DNA of 64,000 nt from assembly GCA_035556655.1 (NCBI GenBank), contig DATMFW010000093.1, forward strand, positions 1-64,000, written 5' to 3'. Under the pieces are notes generated by a model. That model worked only from the letters and a program-made list of their open reading frames with translations. It did not search any database and was not told the DNA's origin. The position numbers were made by a program, and so were the translations under genes. Within the stretch, counting starts at the first letter, position 1. Every line of letters begins with the position of its first letter. Below, piece after piece: positions 36,212-44,465 of this stretch. The stretch comes from JBDSKH01 sp035556655. GTDB taxonomy: Bacteria > Actinomycetota > Actinomycetes > Actinomycetales > Microbacteriaceae.

Positions 36212-37006
36212 ATGCCGGTCGTCGAGATCGCCGATCCGGCCGATCCGCGCCTCGGCGACTTCGCCCATCGCACCGATGTCGACCTGCGGCGGGGCACCCG
36301 TCACGACGCCCCGCTCTATCTGGCCGAGTCGCTGCTGGTGTTCGAGCGGGCGCTGCGCGCGGGGCACGAGCCGCGTTCGGTGCTCGCGCTCGGCGGCTCG
36401 GTCGACGCGGTGCTCGCTCTGCTCGGCGACCGCGACGTACCGGTCTTCACCGGACCGGGCGAACTGCTCGCCCAGCTGACCGGGTACGTGCTGCATCGCG
36501 GAGTGGTGGCCTCGATGCATCGGCCGCCCCTGGCCGAGCCCGCGGCGCTCATCGCCGATGCCCGCCGGCTCGTGGTTCTCGATGACATCGTCGACCCCAC
36601 CAACGTCGGCGCCATCTTCCGCTCGGTCGCCGGCATCGGCGCGGATGCGGTGCTCGTCACCGCGCGCTGCGCCGACCCGCTCTACCGCCGCGCGATCCGG
36701 GTGAGCATGGGCACCGTGCTGCAGGTGCCGTGGACGCGGGCGCCGGGCTGGGCGGAGCTCGCCCCCCTGCTGCACGATGCCGGGTTCGAGATCGCCGCTC
36801 TGGCTCTGACCCCCGAGGCGGTGGCGCTGCGCGAGTACGCCGCGCCGGACCGGGTCGCGCTGGTGCTCGGCACCGAGGGAGCCGGGCTCGGGCCGGAGGC
36901 GCTGACGGCGGCGGACGTGCACGTGCAGATCCCGATGCGGCACGGGGTCGACTCGCTGAACGTCGCGGCGGCCGCCGCGGTCGCGATGCACTGGCTGGTC
37001 GAGTAG
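36212..37006 (+). CDS. TrmH/SpoU-family RNA 2'-O-methyltransferase
   Basis: 264 residues. An N-terminal substrate-binding domain is followed by the SPOUT knot motifs: PTNVGAIFRSV (motif 1), LVLGTEGAGL (motif 2) and IPMRHGVDSLNVAAAAAV (motif 3), which bind S-adenosylmethionine and carry the catalytic arginine and asparagine. It methylates rRNA or tRNA ribose; the target is not evident. The last codons (CTG GTC GAG TAG) coincide with the first bases of an intergenic repeat, so the repeat supplies the stop. Confidence 0.92.
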   Translation: MPVVEIADPADPRLGDFAHRTDVDLRRGTRHDAPLYLAESLLVFERALRAGHEPRSVLALGGSVDAVLALLGDRDVPVFTGPGELLAQLTGYVLHRGVVASMHRPPLAEPAALIADARRLVVLDDIVDPTNVGAIFRSVAGIGADAVLVTARCADPLYRRAIRVSMGTVLQVPWTRAPGWAELAPLLHDAGFEIAALALTPEAVALREYAAPDRVALVLGTEGAGLGPEALTAADVHVQIPMRHGVDSLNVAAAAAVAMHWLVE

Positions 37007-37110
37007 CGCCGGAGGCGCGTGTCGAGACCCCCGCTGGTTTCGACACGCCGCTGCGCGGCTACTCAACCAGCTCAGGTCGCCGCTGCGCGGCTACTCAACC
37101 AGCTCAGGTC
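36995..37110. repeat. Composite intergenic repeat: inverted pair plus a 32-bp tandem duplication
   Basis: A GGTCGAGTAGCG...GTGTCGAGACC unit (36995-37028) is followed by an inverted relative (37035-37070, GGTTTCGACACG...CTACTCAACCAG). A 32-bp block ending GCTCAGGTC occurs twice in direct tandem without a gap (37047-37078 and 37079-37110). The unit on the left supplies the methyltransferase stop codon, and the right copy provides two bases of the stop of the convergent aldehyde dehydrogenase. Confidence 0.8.
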
Positions 37111-38548
37111 AGAAGGGGTACGGCGCGATGCGCGAGCGCATCGTCAGCCACTGCACGTCGGTGAACGCGTCGAGGTTCGTCTCCAGCCCGCCGACCCGAG
37201 AGCCGTTGCCCGAGAAGCCGACGCCTCCGAACGGGGCGTTCGCCTCATCCGACACCGTCTGCTCGTTGATGTGGATCTTCCCGCTCGGGATCCGGTCGGC
37301 GAGTTCCATCGCCATGCCGACCTCGCCGAGGATGCCCAGCGACAACCCGTACGAGTTGGCGGTGGCCAGCGCGACGGCCTCATCGGCATCCGAGAATGAC
37401 CTGACGGGGGCGACCGGCCCGAAGACCTCCTCCGCCCAGGCGGGGGTGTCGTCGCGCACGCCGCCGAGCACCGTCGGGCGGTAGAACAGGCCCTCGTGCG
37501 TGCCGCCGGACACCAGCGTCGCCCCGGCGGCGATCGAGCCCTGCACGATGCTGTCGACGCGCTCGAGCTGCTTCCGGTCGATGATCGGCCCGAGCGCGAC
37601 CTGGCCCGTGTTCGGGTCGCCCACCGGCAGGCTCGCCGCCGTCTCGCCGAGCGCGGCGACGTACTCATCGGCCAGCGTCTCGTGCACCAGGTGCCGGCCC
37701 GTCGTCATGCAGATCTGGCCCTGGTGCATGAACGAGCCGAACGCGCCCGCGGAGGCCGCGGCAGCGACATCCGCCCCCGGCAGCACGATGAGGGCGTTGT
37801 TGCCGCCGAGCTCGAGGTGCACGCGCTTGAGCTCTCCCGCCGCCAGGGCGCCCACCGCGCGACCCGCCGCCGTCGACCCCGTGAACGCCACGACCCTGAC
37901 CTCGGGCGCCGTGACGACGGCCTCCCCGATGTCGGCTCCGCCCGGCAGCAGGTGGAGCAGACCCTCCGGCAGGCCGGCCTCGGCGAGCACGCGCGCGATG
38001 CTCACCCCGCCCGCGACGGCCGTGCGCAGGTCGGGCTTGAGCAGGACCGCGTTGCCGAGCGCGAGCGCCGGAGCCACCGAGCGGATCGCCAGGATCAGCG
38101 GGAAGTTGAACGGCGCGATGACGCTCACCACCCCCACCGGGAAGCGGCGCGCGAACGACCAGCGCGGATCGTTCGAGGTCAGCACGTCGCCGTGCGGATA
38201 GGACGGCAGCGCGGAGGCCTCGAAGCACTCGTTCGCCGCGATGTGGGTCTCCAGCTGCGCCTTTCCCGGGATCGACCCGGTCTCGCGGATGATCCAGCCC
38301 TCGATCTCGGTGGCGTGCTCCTGGAAGAGCAGACCCGCCCGGCGCAGCACCTCGGCGCGCTCCTCGGGAGGCCGCGAGGCCCAGTCGCGCTGAGCGGCAG
38401 CGGCGGCCGAGGCGGCGCGGGCGACATCGGCCGGTGAGGCGACCCCGACCACCCCGAGCTCGGCTCCGGTGGCGGGCTCGACGACGGGTGAGGTTCCTCC
38501 GCCCCCGTACCCCGAGGCGATCCAGTCGGCGGTGTCGAGCAGCGTCAT
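37109..38548 (-). CDS. Aldehyde dehydrogenase, benzaldehyde/vanillin type
   Basis: 479 residues, NAD(P)-dependent. The Rossmann and catalytic motifs are VISVIAPFNFPL-like (VVSVIAPFNFPL), FTGSTAAGRAVG, HLELGGNNALIVL (general base glutamate) and HQGQICMTTGRH (nucleophile cysteine). The family favours aromatic aldehydes, so with the amine oxidase nearby it could oxidise the aryl-acetaldehyde formed from an amine. ATG 38548 is preceded by TACGGT at 7 nt on the minus strand, a leaderless arrangement. It is divergent from a second aldehyde dehydrogenase. Confidence 0.9.
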   Translation of the reverse strand: MTLLDTADWIASGYGGGGTSPVVEPATGAELGVVGVASPADVARAASAAAAAQRDWASRPPEERAEVLRRAGLLFQEHATEIEGWIIRETGSIPGKAQLETHIAANECFEASALPSYPHGDVLTSNDPRWSFARRFPVGVVSVIAPFNFPLILAIRSVAPALALGNAVLLKPDLRTAVAGGVSIARVLAEAGLPEGLLHLLPGGADIGEAVVTAPEVRVVAFTGSTAAGRAVGALAAGELKRVHLELGGNNALIVLPGADVAAAASAGAFGSFMHQGQICMTTGRHLVHETLADEYVAALGETAASLPVGDPNTGQVALGPIIDRKQLERVDSIVQGSIAAGATLVSGGTHEGLFYRPTVLGGVRDDTPAWAEEVFGPVAPVRSFSDADEAVALATANSYGLSLGILGEVGMAMELADRIPSGKIHINEQTVSDEANAPFGGVGFSGNGSRVGGLETNLDAFTDVQWLTMRSRIAPYPF

Positions 38549-38555
38549 GCGGCTC

Positions 38556-38561
38556 ACCGTA
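38556..38561 (-). promoter_or_regulatory. -10 box of the aromatic aldehyde dehydrogenase, leaderless type
   Basis: Reads TACGGT on the minus strand, 7 nt before the ATG at 38548. Confidence 0.4.
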
Positions 38562-38691
38562 CGCGCGCCGCGAGCGTCCGCACCGGGCCCTGCACTCTCG
38601 GACACAGGGCGTGCGCCGAGGAGCAAACGCGCCCGCGACGAGCGCGGCGATGCTGAGAGCGACCACCCGCTTCACCCCGAGGAGAGACCTC

Positions 38692-40104
38692 ATGTCCGAC
38701 ACCGCCACCAGCCTGCTCAGCCGCGTCTCCGCCCCCGAGGGTTCGGGGCGTGAGATCCCCGACGCCGCCACGGGTGAGGTGATCGGCCGGGCCCCCGAGG
38801 GCACGGTCGCCGATCTGGATGCGGCGGTCGCCGCGGCCCGCGCGGCGCAGCCCGCCTGGAACGCCCTCGGGCACGAGAAGCGCAGCGCGATCCTCAACGC
38901 GATCGCCGACAAGCTGGAGGCGAACGCGGAGGAGCTGGCCCGGCTGCTGTCGCGCGAGCAGGGCAAGCCCCTCAACGGACCCAACGCGCGGTTCGAGGTC
39001 GGGGCGTGCTCGGCATGGCTGCGGGCGACCGCGGCCACCCCCCTCGAGCCCGAGGTCGTCGTCGACGACGGCGACACCCACGCCGAGCTGGTCTACCGTC
39101 CGGTCGGGGTGGTGGGGGCCATCGGGCCATGGAACTGGCCGCTGATGATCGGCATCTGGCAGATCGCGCCGTCGCTGCGCATGGGCAACACCGTCGTGGT
39201 GAAGCCGAGCGAGTTCACCCCGCTCAGCGTGCTCGCCATGGTGTCGCTGATGAACGAGGAGCTTCCGCCCGGGGTGCTCAATGTGGTGTCCGGCGGACGT
39301 GAGGTGGGCGCGCGGCTGGCGTCGCATCCGGATGTCGACAAGGTGATGTTCACCGGATCGACCGCCACCGGGCGCAAGATCATCGAGAGCTCGGCCGGCA
39401 ACCTGGCCCGCCTGACGCTGGAGCTCGGCGGCAACGACGCCGGAATCATCCTGCCGGGCACCGACCCGGCGGCGATCGCCGAGGGCCTGTTCTGGGGCGC
39501 GTTCATCAACACCGGGCAGACCTGCGCGGCGCTGAAGCGGCTGTACGTGCACGACTCGATCTACGACGAGGTCATCGAGGCGCTCGCCGCCGTCGCGACG
39601 ACGATGCCGATGGGCAACGGGCTCGACGAAGACAACGTGCTCGGCCCGGTTCAGAACAAGAAGCAGTTCGACATCGTGGCGGGACTCGTCGAGGACGCGA
39701 AGAAGGCCGGCGGCCGCGTCGTCACCGGCGGCGCGCCCGCCTCCGAGCTGGGCGAGCTGTTCTACCCGGTCACGATCGTCGCCGACCTGAAGGACGGCGA
39801 TCGGCTGGTGGACGAGGAGCAGTTCGGCCCCGCGCTGCCGGTCATCAGGTACTCGGATGTCGAGGACGCGATCGCGAGCGCGAACCGGCTCGACGTGGGG
39901 CTCGGCGCCTCGGTCTGGGGCCCGGATCGCGACGCGGCCCGCGAGGTCGCCTCACGCATCGCGGCGGGCACCGTCTGGATCAACAGCCACGGCGGCGTGC
40001 ACCCGATGATCCCGTTCGGCGGGGTCAAGGGCTCGGGCTACGGCCTGGAGTTCGGGGTCGAGGGGCTGAAGAGCGTCGCGGTGCCGCAGATCATCAACGG
40101 CTAG
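38692..40104 (+). CDS. Aldehyde dehydrogenase family protein
   Basis: 470 residues. Catalytic motifs are VGAIGPWNWPLMIGIW, FTGSTATGRKI, TLELGGNDAGIIL (glutamate) and NTGQTCAALKRLYV (cysteine). ATG 38692 has a GAGGAGAG site 7-8 nt upstream. It lies back-to-back with the aromatic aldehyde dehydrogenase and upstream of a TetR regulator and the amine oxidase. Possible substrates are the aldehyde from the amine oxidase, or the succinate semialdehyde released by HpaI at the end of the pathway. Sequence alone does not decide between them. Confidence 0.9.
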   Translation: MSDTATSLLSRVSAPEGSGREIPDAATGEVIGRAPEGTVADLDAAVAAARAAQPAWNALGHEKRSAILNAIADKLEANAEELARLLSREQGKPLNGPNARFEVGACSAWLRATAATPLEPEVVVDDGDTHAELVYRPVGVVGAIGPWNWPLMIGIWQIAPSLRMGNTVVVKPSEFTPLSVLAMVSLMNEELPPGVLNVVSGGREVGARLASHPDVDKVMFTGSTATGRKIIESSAGNLARLTLELGGNDAGIILPGTDPAAIAEGLFWGAFINTGQTCAALKRLYVHDSIYDEVIEALAAVATTMPMGNGLDEDNVLGPVQNKKQFDIVAGLVEDAKKAGGRVVTGGAPASELGELFYPVTIVADLKDGDRLVDEEQFGPALPVIRYSDVEDAIASANRLDVGLGASVWGPDRDAAREVASRIAAGTVWINSHGGVHPMIPFGGVKGSGYGLEFGVEGLKSVAVPQIING

Positions 40105-40110
40105 CCGGAC

Positions 40111-40701
40111 TCAGGCGCGGTAGGGCGCGAGCGCGTGCTGCACCAGCGTCCACTGCCGCGTCGGCGAGCCGATCGAGGTGCGCACCACGTGCTCGATCTG
40201 CTGCGCGGCGGTGAGCGCGAGAAGCGTGTCGACGATCTCGTCGACCGGGATGCCGCGGCGCAGCTCGCCCCTGTCGATCGCCTCGTGCATGTGGCCGGTC
40301 AGCACGCCGCGCCAGTCGGCTTCGACGTCGCTGACCACCCGGCCGAGAGCGGGCTGCCCGGCGACCCGGCCGAAGAACGCGACCACCACCGCGGCCTCCT
40401 GCTGAGTCGTCGGGTCGAGCGGCAGCATCTCGCGGAGCGCCGCCTCGACGGCCGCCATGCCCGTGGACTCGCCGATGGCGGCACGGATGCGGTCGGTGGT
40501 GTTGGCATAGACCCGCTGGAACGCGGCGAGCAGCACCTGGTCGAAGTCGTCGAAGTAGTGCCAGAGGCCGCCGGTGGCGACGCCGAGCTCGGCGGCGATG
40601 GCTCGGGAGGTGGCCGCAGCGGCGCCCTCGCGCGCGACGACGGCGAGGTAGGCGTCGACGATCTCGGTGCGCCGGGCGGTTCGGTCGACGATCTTGGGCA
40701 C
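40111..40701 (-). CDS. TetR-family regulator, probable repressor of the amine oxidase and permease
   Basis: 196 residues. The helix-turn-helix is AATSRAIAAELGVATGGLWHYFDDFDQVLLAAFQR near residues 28-62 (seen as shorter blocks). A helical ligand-binding domain follows. It is divergent from the copper amine oxidase gene with a 96-bp gap. That gap contains the palindrome ATTGAGC-N4-GCTCAAT, also found before the permease at 44.4 kb, so both are likely targets. The inducer may be the amine or its aldehyde. Confidence 0.88.
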   Translation of the reverse strand: MPKIVDRTARRTEIVDAYLAVVAREGAAAATSRAIAAELGVATGGLWHYFDDFDQVLLAAFQRVYANTTDRIRAAIGESTGMAAVEAALREMLPLDPTTQQEAAVVVAFFGRVAGQPALGRVVSDVEADWRGVLTGHMHEAIDRGELRRGIPVDEIVDTLLALTAAQQIEHVVRTSIGSPTRQWTLVQHALAPYRA

Positions 40702-40768
40702 GGGGCCATTCTTCCGGAAGACGAGGGCGGTTACTGCCGTTCGGAATCATGCGCGGATCGGCAAGGAG

Positions 40769-40786
40769 ATTGAGCGATTGCTCAAT
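40769..40786 (+). promoter_or_regulatory. TetR-type operator before the amine oxidase
   Basis: ATTGAGC (40769-40775), GATT, GCTCAAT (40780-40786). The right arm's last base is the first base of the TAAACT -10 box (40786-40791), which ends 6 nt before the ATG at 40798. A bound repressor would cover the promoter. The second copy is at 44395-44412. Confidence 0.75.
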
Positions 40787-40791
40787 AAACT
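40786..40791 (+). promoter_or_regulatory. -10 box of the amine oxidase, leaderless type
   Basis: TAAACT ending 6 nt before ATG 40798 and abutting the operator. Confidence 0.5.
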
Positions 40792-40797
40792 AGCCGC

Positions 40798-42699
40798 ATG
40801 ACCCCGCACCCTCTCGCCCGCCTCAGCGCCGCCGAGATCGACGCCGCCCACGACATCGCCGCAGCGGCGGGTCTCGTCACCGACGCCACCCGGTTCTCGT
40901 ATGTGATGCTGCGCGAGCCCGACAAGTCCGAGGTGCTGGCCGGCACCGCGGACCTGCCGCGCGAGGTGAGCATGCTGCTGACCGAGCTCGGCTCGCCCGT
41001 CCGGGTGCGCAGCGTCGTCGTCGACCTTCGTTCGTCCACCGTCAGCGAGGTCGACGAACTCGACCCGCGCATCGACGGCTTCGGGCCGACGCTCGACGAG
41101 GACTTCGTGCTCGGCGACGAGATCGTCAAGGCCGACGCCGACTGGGTGGCCGCGATCGCCCGGCGCGGGATCACCGACCTCGACACCGTCCGCACCGTCC
41201 CGCTGTCGGCCGGCGTGTTCGGCTACGGCGACGAGGTCGGGCGCCGGGTCTACCGGGTGCTGGCGTTCCAGCAGCGCTACCCGACCGACTCGGCCTGGGC
41301 GCACCCCATCGACGGGGTCGTCGCGCACATCGACATCGACGCTGCGCGGGTGCTGCGCGTCATCGAGACCCCGGTCGTGCACGTGCCCGAGGAGACGGGC
41401 GACTACCTCGACCCGCAGTACACCGGCCCGCTGCGCGACGCGCCGAAGCCGATCTCGATCACGCAGCCCGAGGGCGTGAGCTTCACCCTCGAGGACGACG
41501 TGCTGCACTGGCAGAACTGGAGCCTGCGCATCGGCTACAACGGCCGCGAGGGCCTCACCCTGCACCAGGTGCGCTTCGCCGGCCGCGACATCCTGTACCG
41601 CGGGGCGATCAGCGAGATGGTCGTCAACTACGGCGACCCGTCGCCGACGCACGCCTGGCAGAACTACTTCGACGTCAGCGAGTACCAGTTCGGGCGGCTC
41701 GCCAACGCGCTCGAGCTCGGGTGCGACTGCGTCGGCGAGATCACCTATCTGGATGCGGTGGTCGCCGATGATTTCGGGGCGCCCCGCATCCTGCCCAACG
41801 CCATCTGCATCCACGAAGAGGACGCCGGGGTGCTGTGGAAGCACCGCGACGACTTCTCGGGCTCGGCCGAGACCCGTCGCAACCGGCGCCTGGTGATCTC
41901 GTTCTTCGTGACGGTGGGCAACTACGACTACGGCTTCTACTGGTACCTGGGGCTCGACGGCTCGATCCGGCTGGAGTGCAAGGCCACCGGCATCGTCTTC
42001 CCCTCGGGTGACAGCGGCGAGCGCGACTTCACCACGCCTCTCGCCCCCGGGCTCGGGGCTCCGGTGCACCAGCACATGTTCTGCGCGCGGCTCGACATGA
42101 CCGTCGACGGGGTGCGCAACGCCGTCGACGAGATCGACGTGCAGCGCGTGCCGATCAGCGCGGACAACCCGTGGGGAAACGCGTTCACGCGTCGGGCGAC
42201 GCGGCTGCGCCGCGAATCCGAGGCGATGCGGGATGCGGCGGGCCACCTCGGCCGCGTCTGGCGCGTCAGCAGCGCCGAGGCTCTCAATCGTGCGGGCGAG
42301 CCGACCGCCTACGTGCTCCACCCGGAGGGGCAGCCGACACTGCTGAGCGCCGACGCCTCATCGACTCGCAAGCGGGCGGCGTTCGCGGCGCACAACCTGT
42401 GGGTGACGCGCTACGAGCGCGACGAACTCTGGGCGGCGGGCTACACGGTGAATCAGCACCCCGGCGGCAACGGTCTGCCCCGCTACACCGCCGCCGACCG
42501 CGACATCGACGGGCACGACATCGTGCTGTGGCACAGCTTCGGGCTGACGCATTTCCCGCGCATCGAGGACTGGCCGATCATGCCCGTCGACACGGCGGGG
42601 TTCGTGCTGAAGCCGCACGGGTTCTTCGACCGCAACCCCACGGTCGACCTGCCCGCCGAGTCCGCCGCCTGCCACCCGGCGCACCAGCACCACCACTGA
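40798..42699 (+). CDS. tynA: Copper amine oxidase (primary amine oxidase)
   Basis: 633 residues, matching the Arthrobacter globiformis enzyme in length and spacing. The topaquinone precursor tyrosine is Y376 in VGNYDYGFYW. The catalytic base is D292 in NYFDVSEY. The copper ligands are H424 and H426 (VHQHMF) and H585 (LTHFPRIEDWP). It oxidises a primary amine (phenylethylamine, tyramine or dopamine type) to the aldehyde with release of ammonia and hydrogen peroxide. No signal peptide is seen, so it is cytoplasmic as in Arthrobacter. A TetR operator overlaps its promoter. A permease follows in the opposite direction. Confidence 0.96.
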   Translation: MTPHPLARLSAAEIDAAHDIAAAAGLVTDATRFSYVMLREPDKSEVLAGTADLPREVSMLLTELGSPVRVRSVVVDLRSSTVSEVDELDPRIDGFGPTLDEDFVLGDEIVKADADWVAAIARRGITDLDTVRTVPLSAGVFGYGDEVGRRVYRVLAFQQRYPTDSAWAHPIDGVVAHIDIDAARVLRVIETPVVHVPEETGDYLDPQYTGPLRDAPKPISITQPEGVSFTLEDDVLHWQNWSLRIGYNGREGLTLHQVRFAGRDILYRGAISEMVVNYGDPSPTHAWQNYFDVSEYQFGRLANALELGCDCVGEITYLDAVVADDFGAPRILPNAICIHEEDAGVLWKHRDDFSGSAETRRNRRLVISFFVTVGNYDYGFYWYLGLDGSIRLECKATGIVFPSGDSGERDFTTPLAPGLGAPVHQHMFCARLDMTVDGVRNAVDEIDVQRVPISADNPWGNAFTRRATRLRRESEAMRDAAGHLGRVWRVSSAEALNRAGEPTAYVLHPEGQPTLLSADASSTRKRAAFAAHNLWVTRYERDELWAAGYTVNQHPGGNGLPRYTAADRDIDGHDIVLWHSFGLTHFPRIEDWPIMPVDTAGFVLKPHGFFDRNPTVDLPAESAACHPAHQHHH

Positions 42700-42711
42700 C
42701 GTTCCTGACGT

Positions 42712-42793
42712 TCCAAATCACGGATCCGCGGCGGCACGGGGGCCGCGCGGCCCGAGTCTGCGCGACGGGGGTCTCACGGATCCGTGATTTGGA
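42712..42793. repeat. Long-gapped perfect inverted repeat between convergent genes
   Basis: TCCAAATCACGGATCCG (42712-42728) is matched by CGGATCCGTGATTTGGA (42777-42793): 17 bp with a 48-nt GC-rich loop. It lies between the amine oxidase and permease stop codons. The arm design (about 16 bp, A/T-richer than the neighbourhood, a gap near 50) is the same as in the element at 1686-1770, although the sequence differs. It could be a bidirectional terminator or a mobile palindromic unit. Confidence 0.75.
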
Positions 42794-42804
42794 GACGGGG
42801 AGGG

Positions 42805-44280
42805 CTACGAGCCGGCGTCGTTCCCGTGCCCGAGCCTGCTGTAGAGCTCGGGGTCGGAGCGTCGGAGCGCCAGGCCCCAGATCACCCCGGCGATCCCCGG
42901 TACCACCACGATCGCGGGGAGGATGTACGACACCGCGTTCGACTCGCTCTGCCCGAGCAGCACGTCGAAGTTGGTGAGGATGAGGACGAACACCGTGCCG
43001 AGGGCGAGGAACGCCAGCACGGGTGCGACCAGCCGCGATCCGACACCGACGCCGCGGGCGTCGCGCCGGAAGTAGCCGATCACGGCGAGCGACACGAGGG
43101 CCATCAGCAGCACGAGACCCATGGCTCCGGTGTTGGGGAGCCAGCTGAACAGAGTCACCACCGGGAACGCGGGTCCGTACTCGGAGCCGATGCCGCCGAA
43201 CGCGAACGCCAGAACGACGATGAGCGCCGTGACCGACTGCACGAGCGAGCCGGCGCGCGGGGCGCCGCCGGCGGCCACGCCGGAGAGCCGTTTCGGCAGG
43301 AGGCCCTCGCGGGCGAGCGAGAAGGTGTACCGGGCGACGGCATTGTGGAAGCTGACCAGCGAGGCGAGCACGCTCGTGATGAAGAACACCGACATCAGGT
43401 CGATCCACACGGTGCCGAGGTTCTGCGCGACGATGCCGAAGAACAGCGGGGGGCCGGCCTCCTCGGGACCGATGCCGGCGGGGTCGGTGATCGTGCCGAC
43501 CCCGATGCCGAGTGCGAGGGCCCAGGACGAGACGGCGTAGAACACCCCGATCACTCCGAGGGCGAGGAAGGTGGCCCGGCGCACGGTGCGCTTCGGGTCT
43601 TTCGCCTCTTCGCCGTAGATCGCCGCACCCTCGAATCCCATGAACGCGGCGATGCCGAACGACAGGGCGGCGCCGATCGCGGGAGTGAACAGCGCTGCGG
43701 GGCTCAGGGGCTCGGCGCTGAAGCCGCTCGCCGGGTTGGCGAAGGCCACGATGTCGAAGATCAGCACCAGCACGAACTCGATGGCCACGAGCACCCCGAG
43801 CACCTTCGCCGAGAGGTCGATGCGGTTGACTCCGAAGATGCCGACCACGATGATGCCGACGATGACGACGGCCCACCACGGGATCTCGGCGCCCGTCTTC
43901 TCCTGGATGAACATCGCCACCTGGAATCCGAAGATGCCGTAGATGCCGATCTGCATCGCGTTATACGACACGAGTGCGATGAGGGCCGAGCCCACGCCGA
44001 ACGGACGGCCGAGCCCCTGCGCGACATAGGCGTAGAAGGCTCCGGCGTTCGTGATGAACCGGCTCATGGCCGCGTAGCCGATCGCGAACAGCGCGAGGGC
44101 CGCCGCCAGCAGGATGTAGCCGAGCGGGACGCCCGCCACGTGCGTGACGCTGTAGGTCGTGGTCACACCGCCGGCGACGACGGTGAGGGGTGCGGATGCG
44201 GCGACGATCAGGAAGGTGATCGCGACGACGCCGAGACGCTTCTTCTCGGCCAGTTGCGGGGGTGCCTCGGGCTTCGCCAT
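42805..44280 (-). CDS. APC-family amino acid/amine permease
   Basis: 491 residues and about twelve membrane helices, beginning with KKRLGVVAITFLIVAASAPLTVVAGGV. The family block YAAMSRFITNAGAFYAYVAQGLG (two overlapping pieces) and the FMGFEGAAIYGEEAKDPKRTVRRA motif are typical of APC transporters. It shares a TetR operator with the amine oxidase, so an amine or aromatic amino acid is the likely cargo. ATG 44280 has GGAG at 6 nt; an upstream in-frame start is weaker. Confidence 0.9.
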   Translation of the reverse strand: MAKPEAPPQLAEKKRLGVVAITFLIVAASAPLTVVAGGVTTTYSVTHVAGVPLGYILLAAALALFAIGYAAMSRFITNAGAFYAYVAQGLGRPFGVGSALIALVSYNAMQIGIYGIFGFQVAMFIQEKTGAEIPWWAVVIVGIIVVGIFGVNRIDLSAKVLGVLVAIEFVLVLIFDIVAFANPASGFSAEPLSPAALFTPAIGAALSFGIAAFMGFEGAAIYGEEAKDPKRTVRRATFLALGVIGVFYAVSSWALALGIGVGTITDPAGIGPEEAGPPLFFGIVAQNLGTVWIDLMSVFFITSVLASLVSFHNAVARYTFSLAREGLLPKRLSGVAAGGAPRAGSLVQSVTALIVVLAFAFGGIGSEYGPAFPVVTLFSWLPNTGAMGLVLLMALVSLAVIGYFRRDARGVGVGSRLVAPVLAFLALGTVFVLILTNFDVLLGQSESNAVSYILPAIVVVPGIAGVIWGLALRRSDPELYSRLGHGNDAGS

Positions 44281-44394
44281 TGACTGCTCCGTTCTCACGG
44301 CCGCGCCGGGTGCGGGCCTGCGCCCTCAGCCTCCCGATCCTCGGAGGTACGCCCTTAGCCCGGCGGAGCACTCCACTTGTACCAGAGCGCGTAA

Positions 44395-44412
44395 ATCGAG
44401 CGGGCGCTCAAT
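44395..44412 (-). promoter_or_regulatory. TetR-type operator before the permease
   Basis: ATCGAGC-GGGC-GCTCAAT. One arm is identical to the operator at 40769-40786 and the other differs by one base, with the same 4-nt gap. It lies 115 nt before the permease ATG. Confidence 0.65.
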
Positions 44413-44420
44413 AACGGCGG

Positions 44421-44460
44421 ACTCGACACGCGCCTTCGGCGCTACCCGACCGGCTCGAAG
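44421..44460 (-). repeat. Short palindromic intergenic repeat, copy 3
   Basis: On the minus strand this reads GGTCGGGTAGCG, a CCGAAGG hairpin top, then CGCGTGTCGAGT. It is a diverged copy of the unit at 36995-37028, sitting between the permease promoter and the hpaD stop. Confidence 0.55.
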
Positions 44461-44465
44461 GCCCC

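Noticed and set aside
37047..37110. Two 32-bp direct repeats as a minimal CRISPR array
   Set aside because: The copies are contiguous with no spacer, there are only two, and no cas gene is near. They are a tandem duplication within an intergenic repeat.
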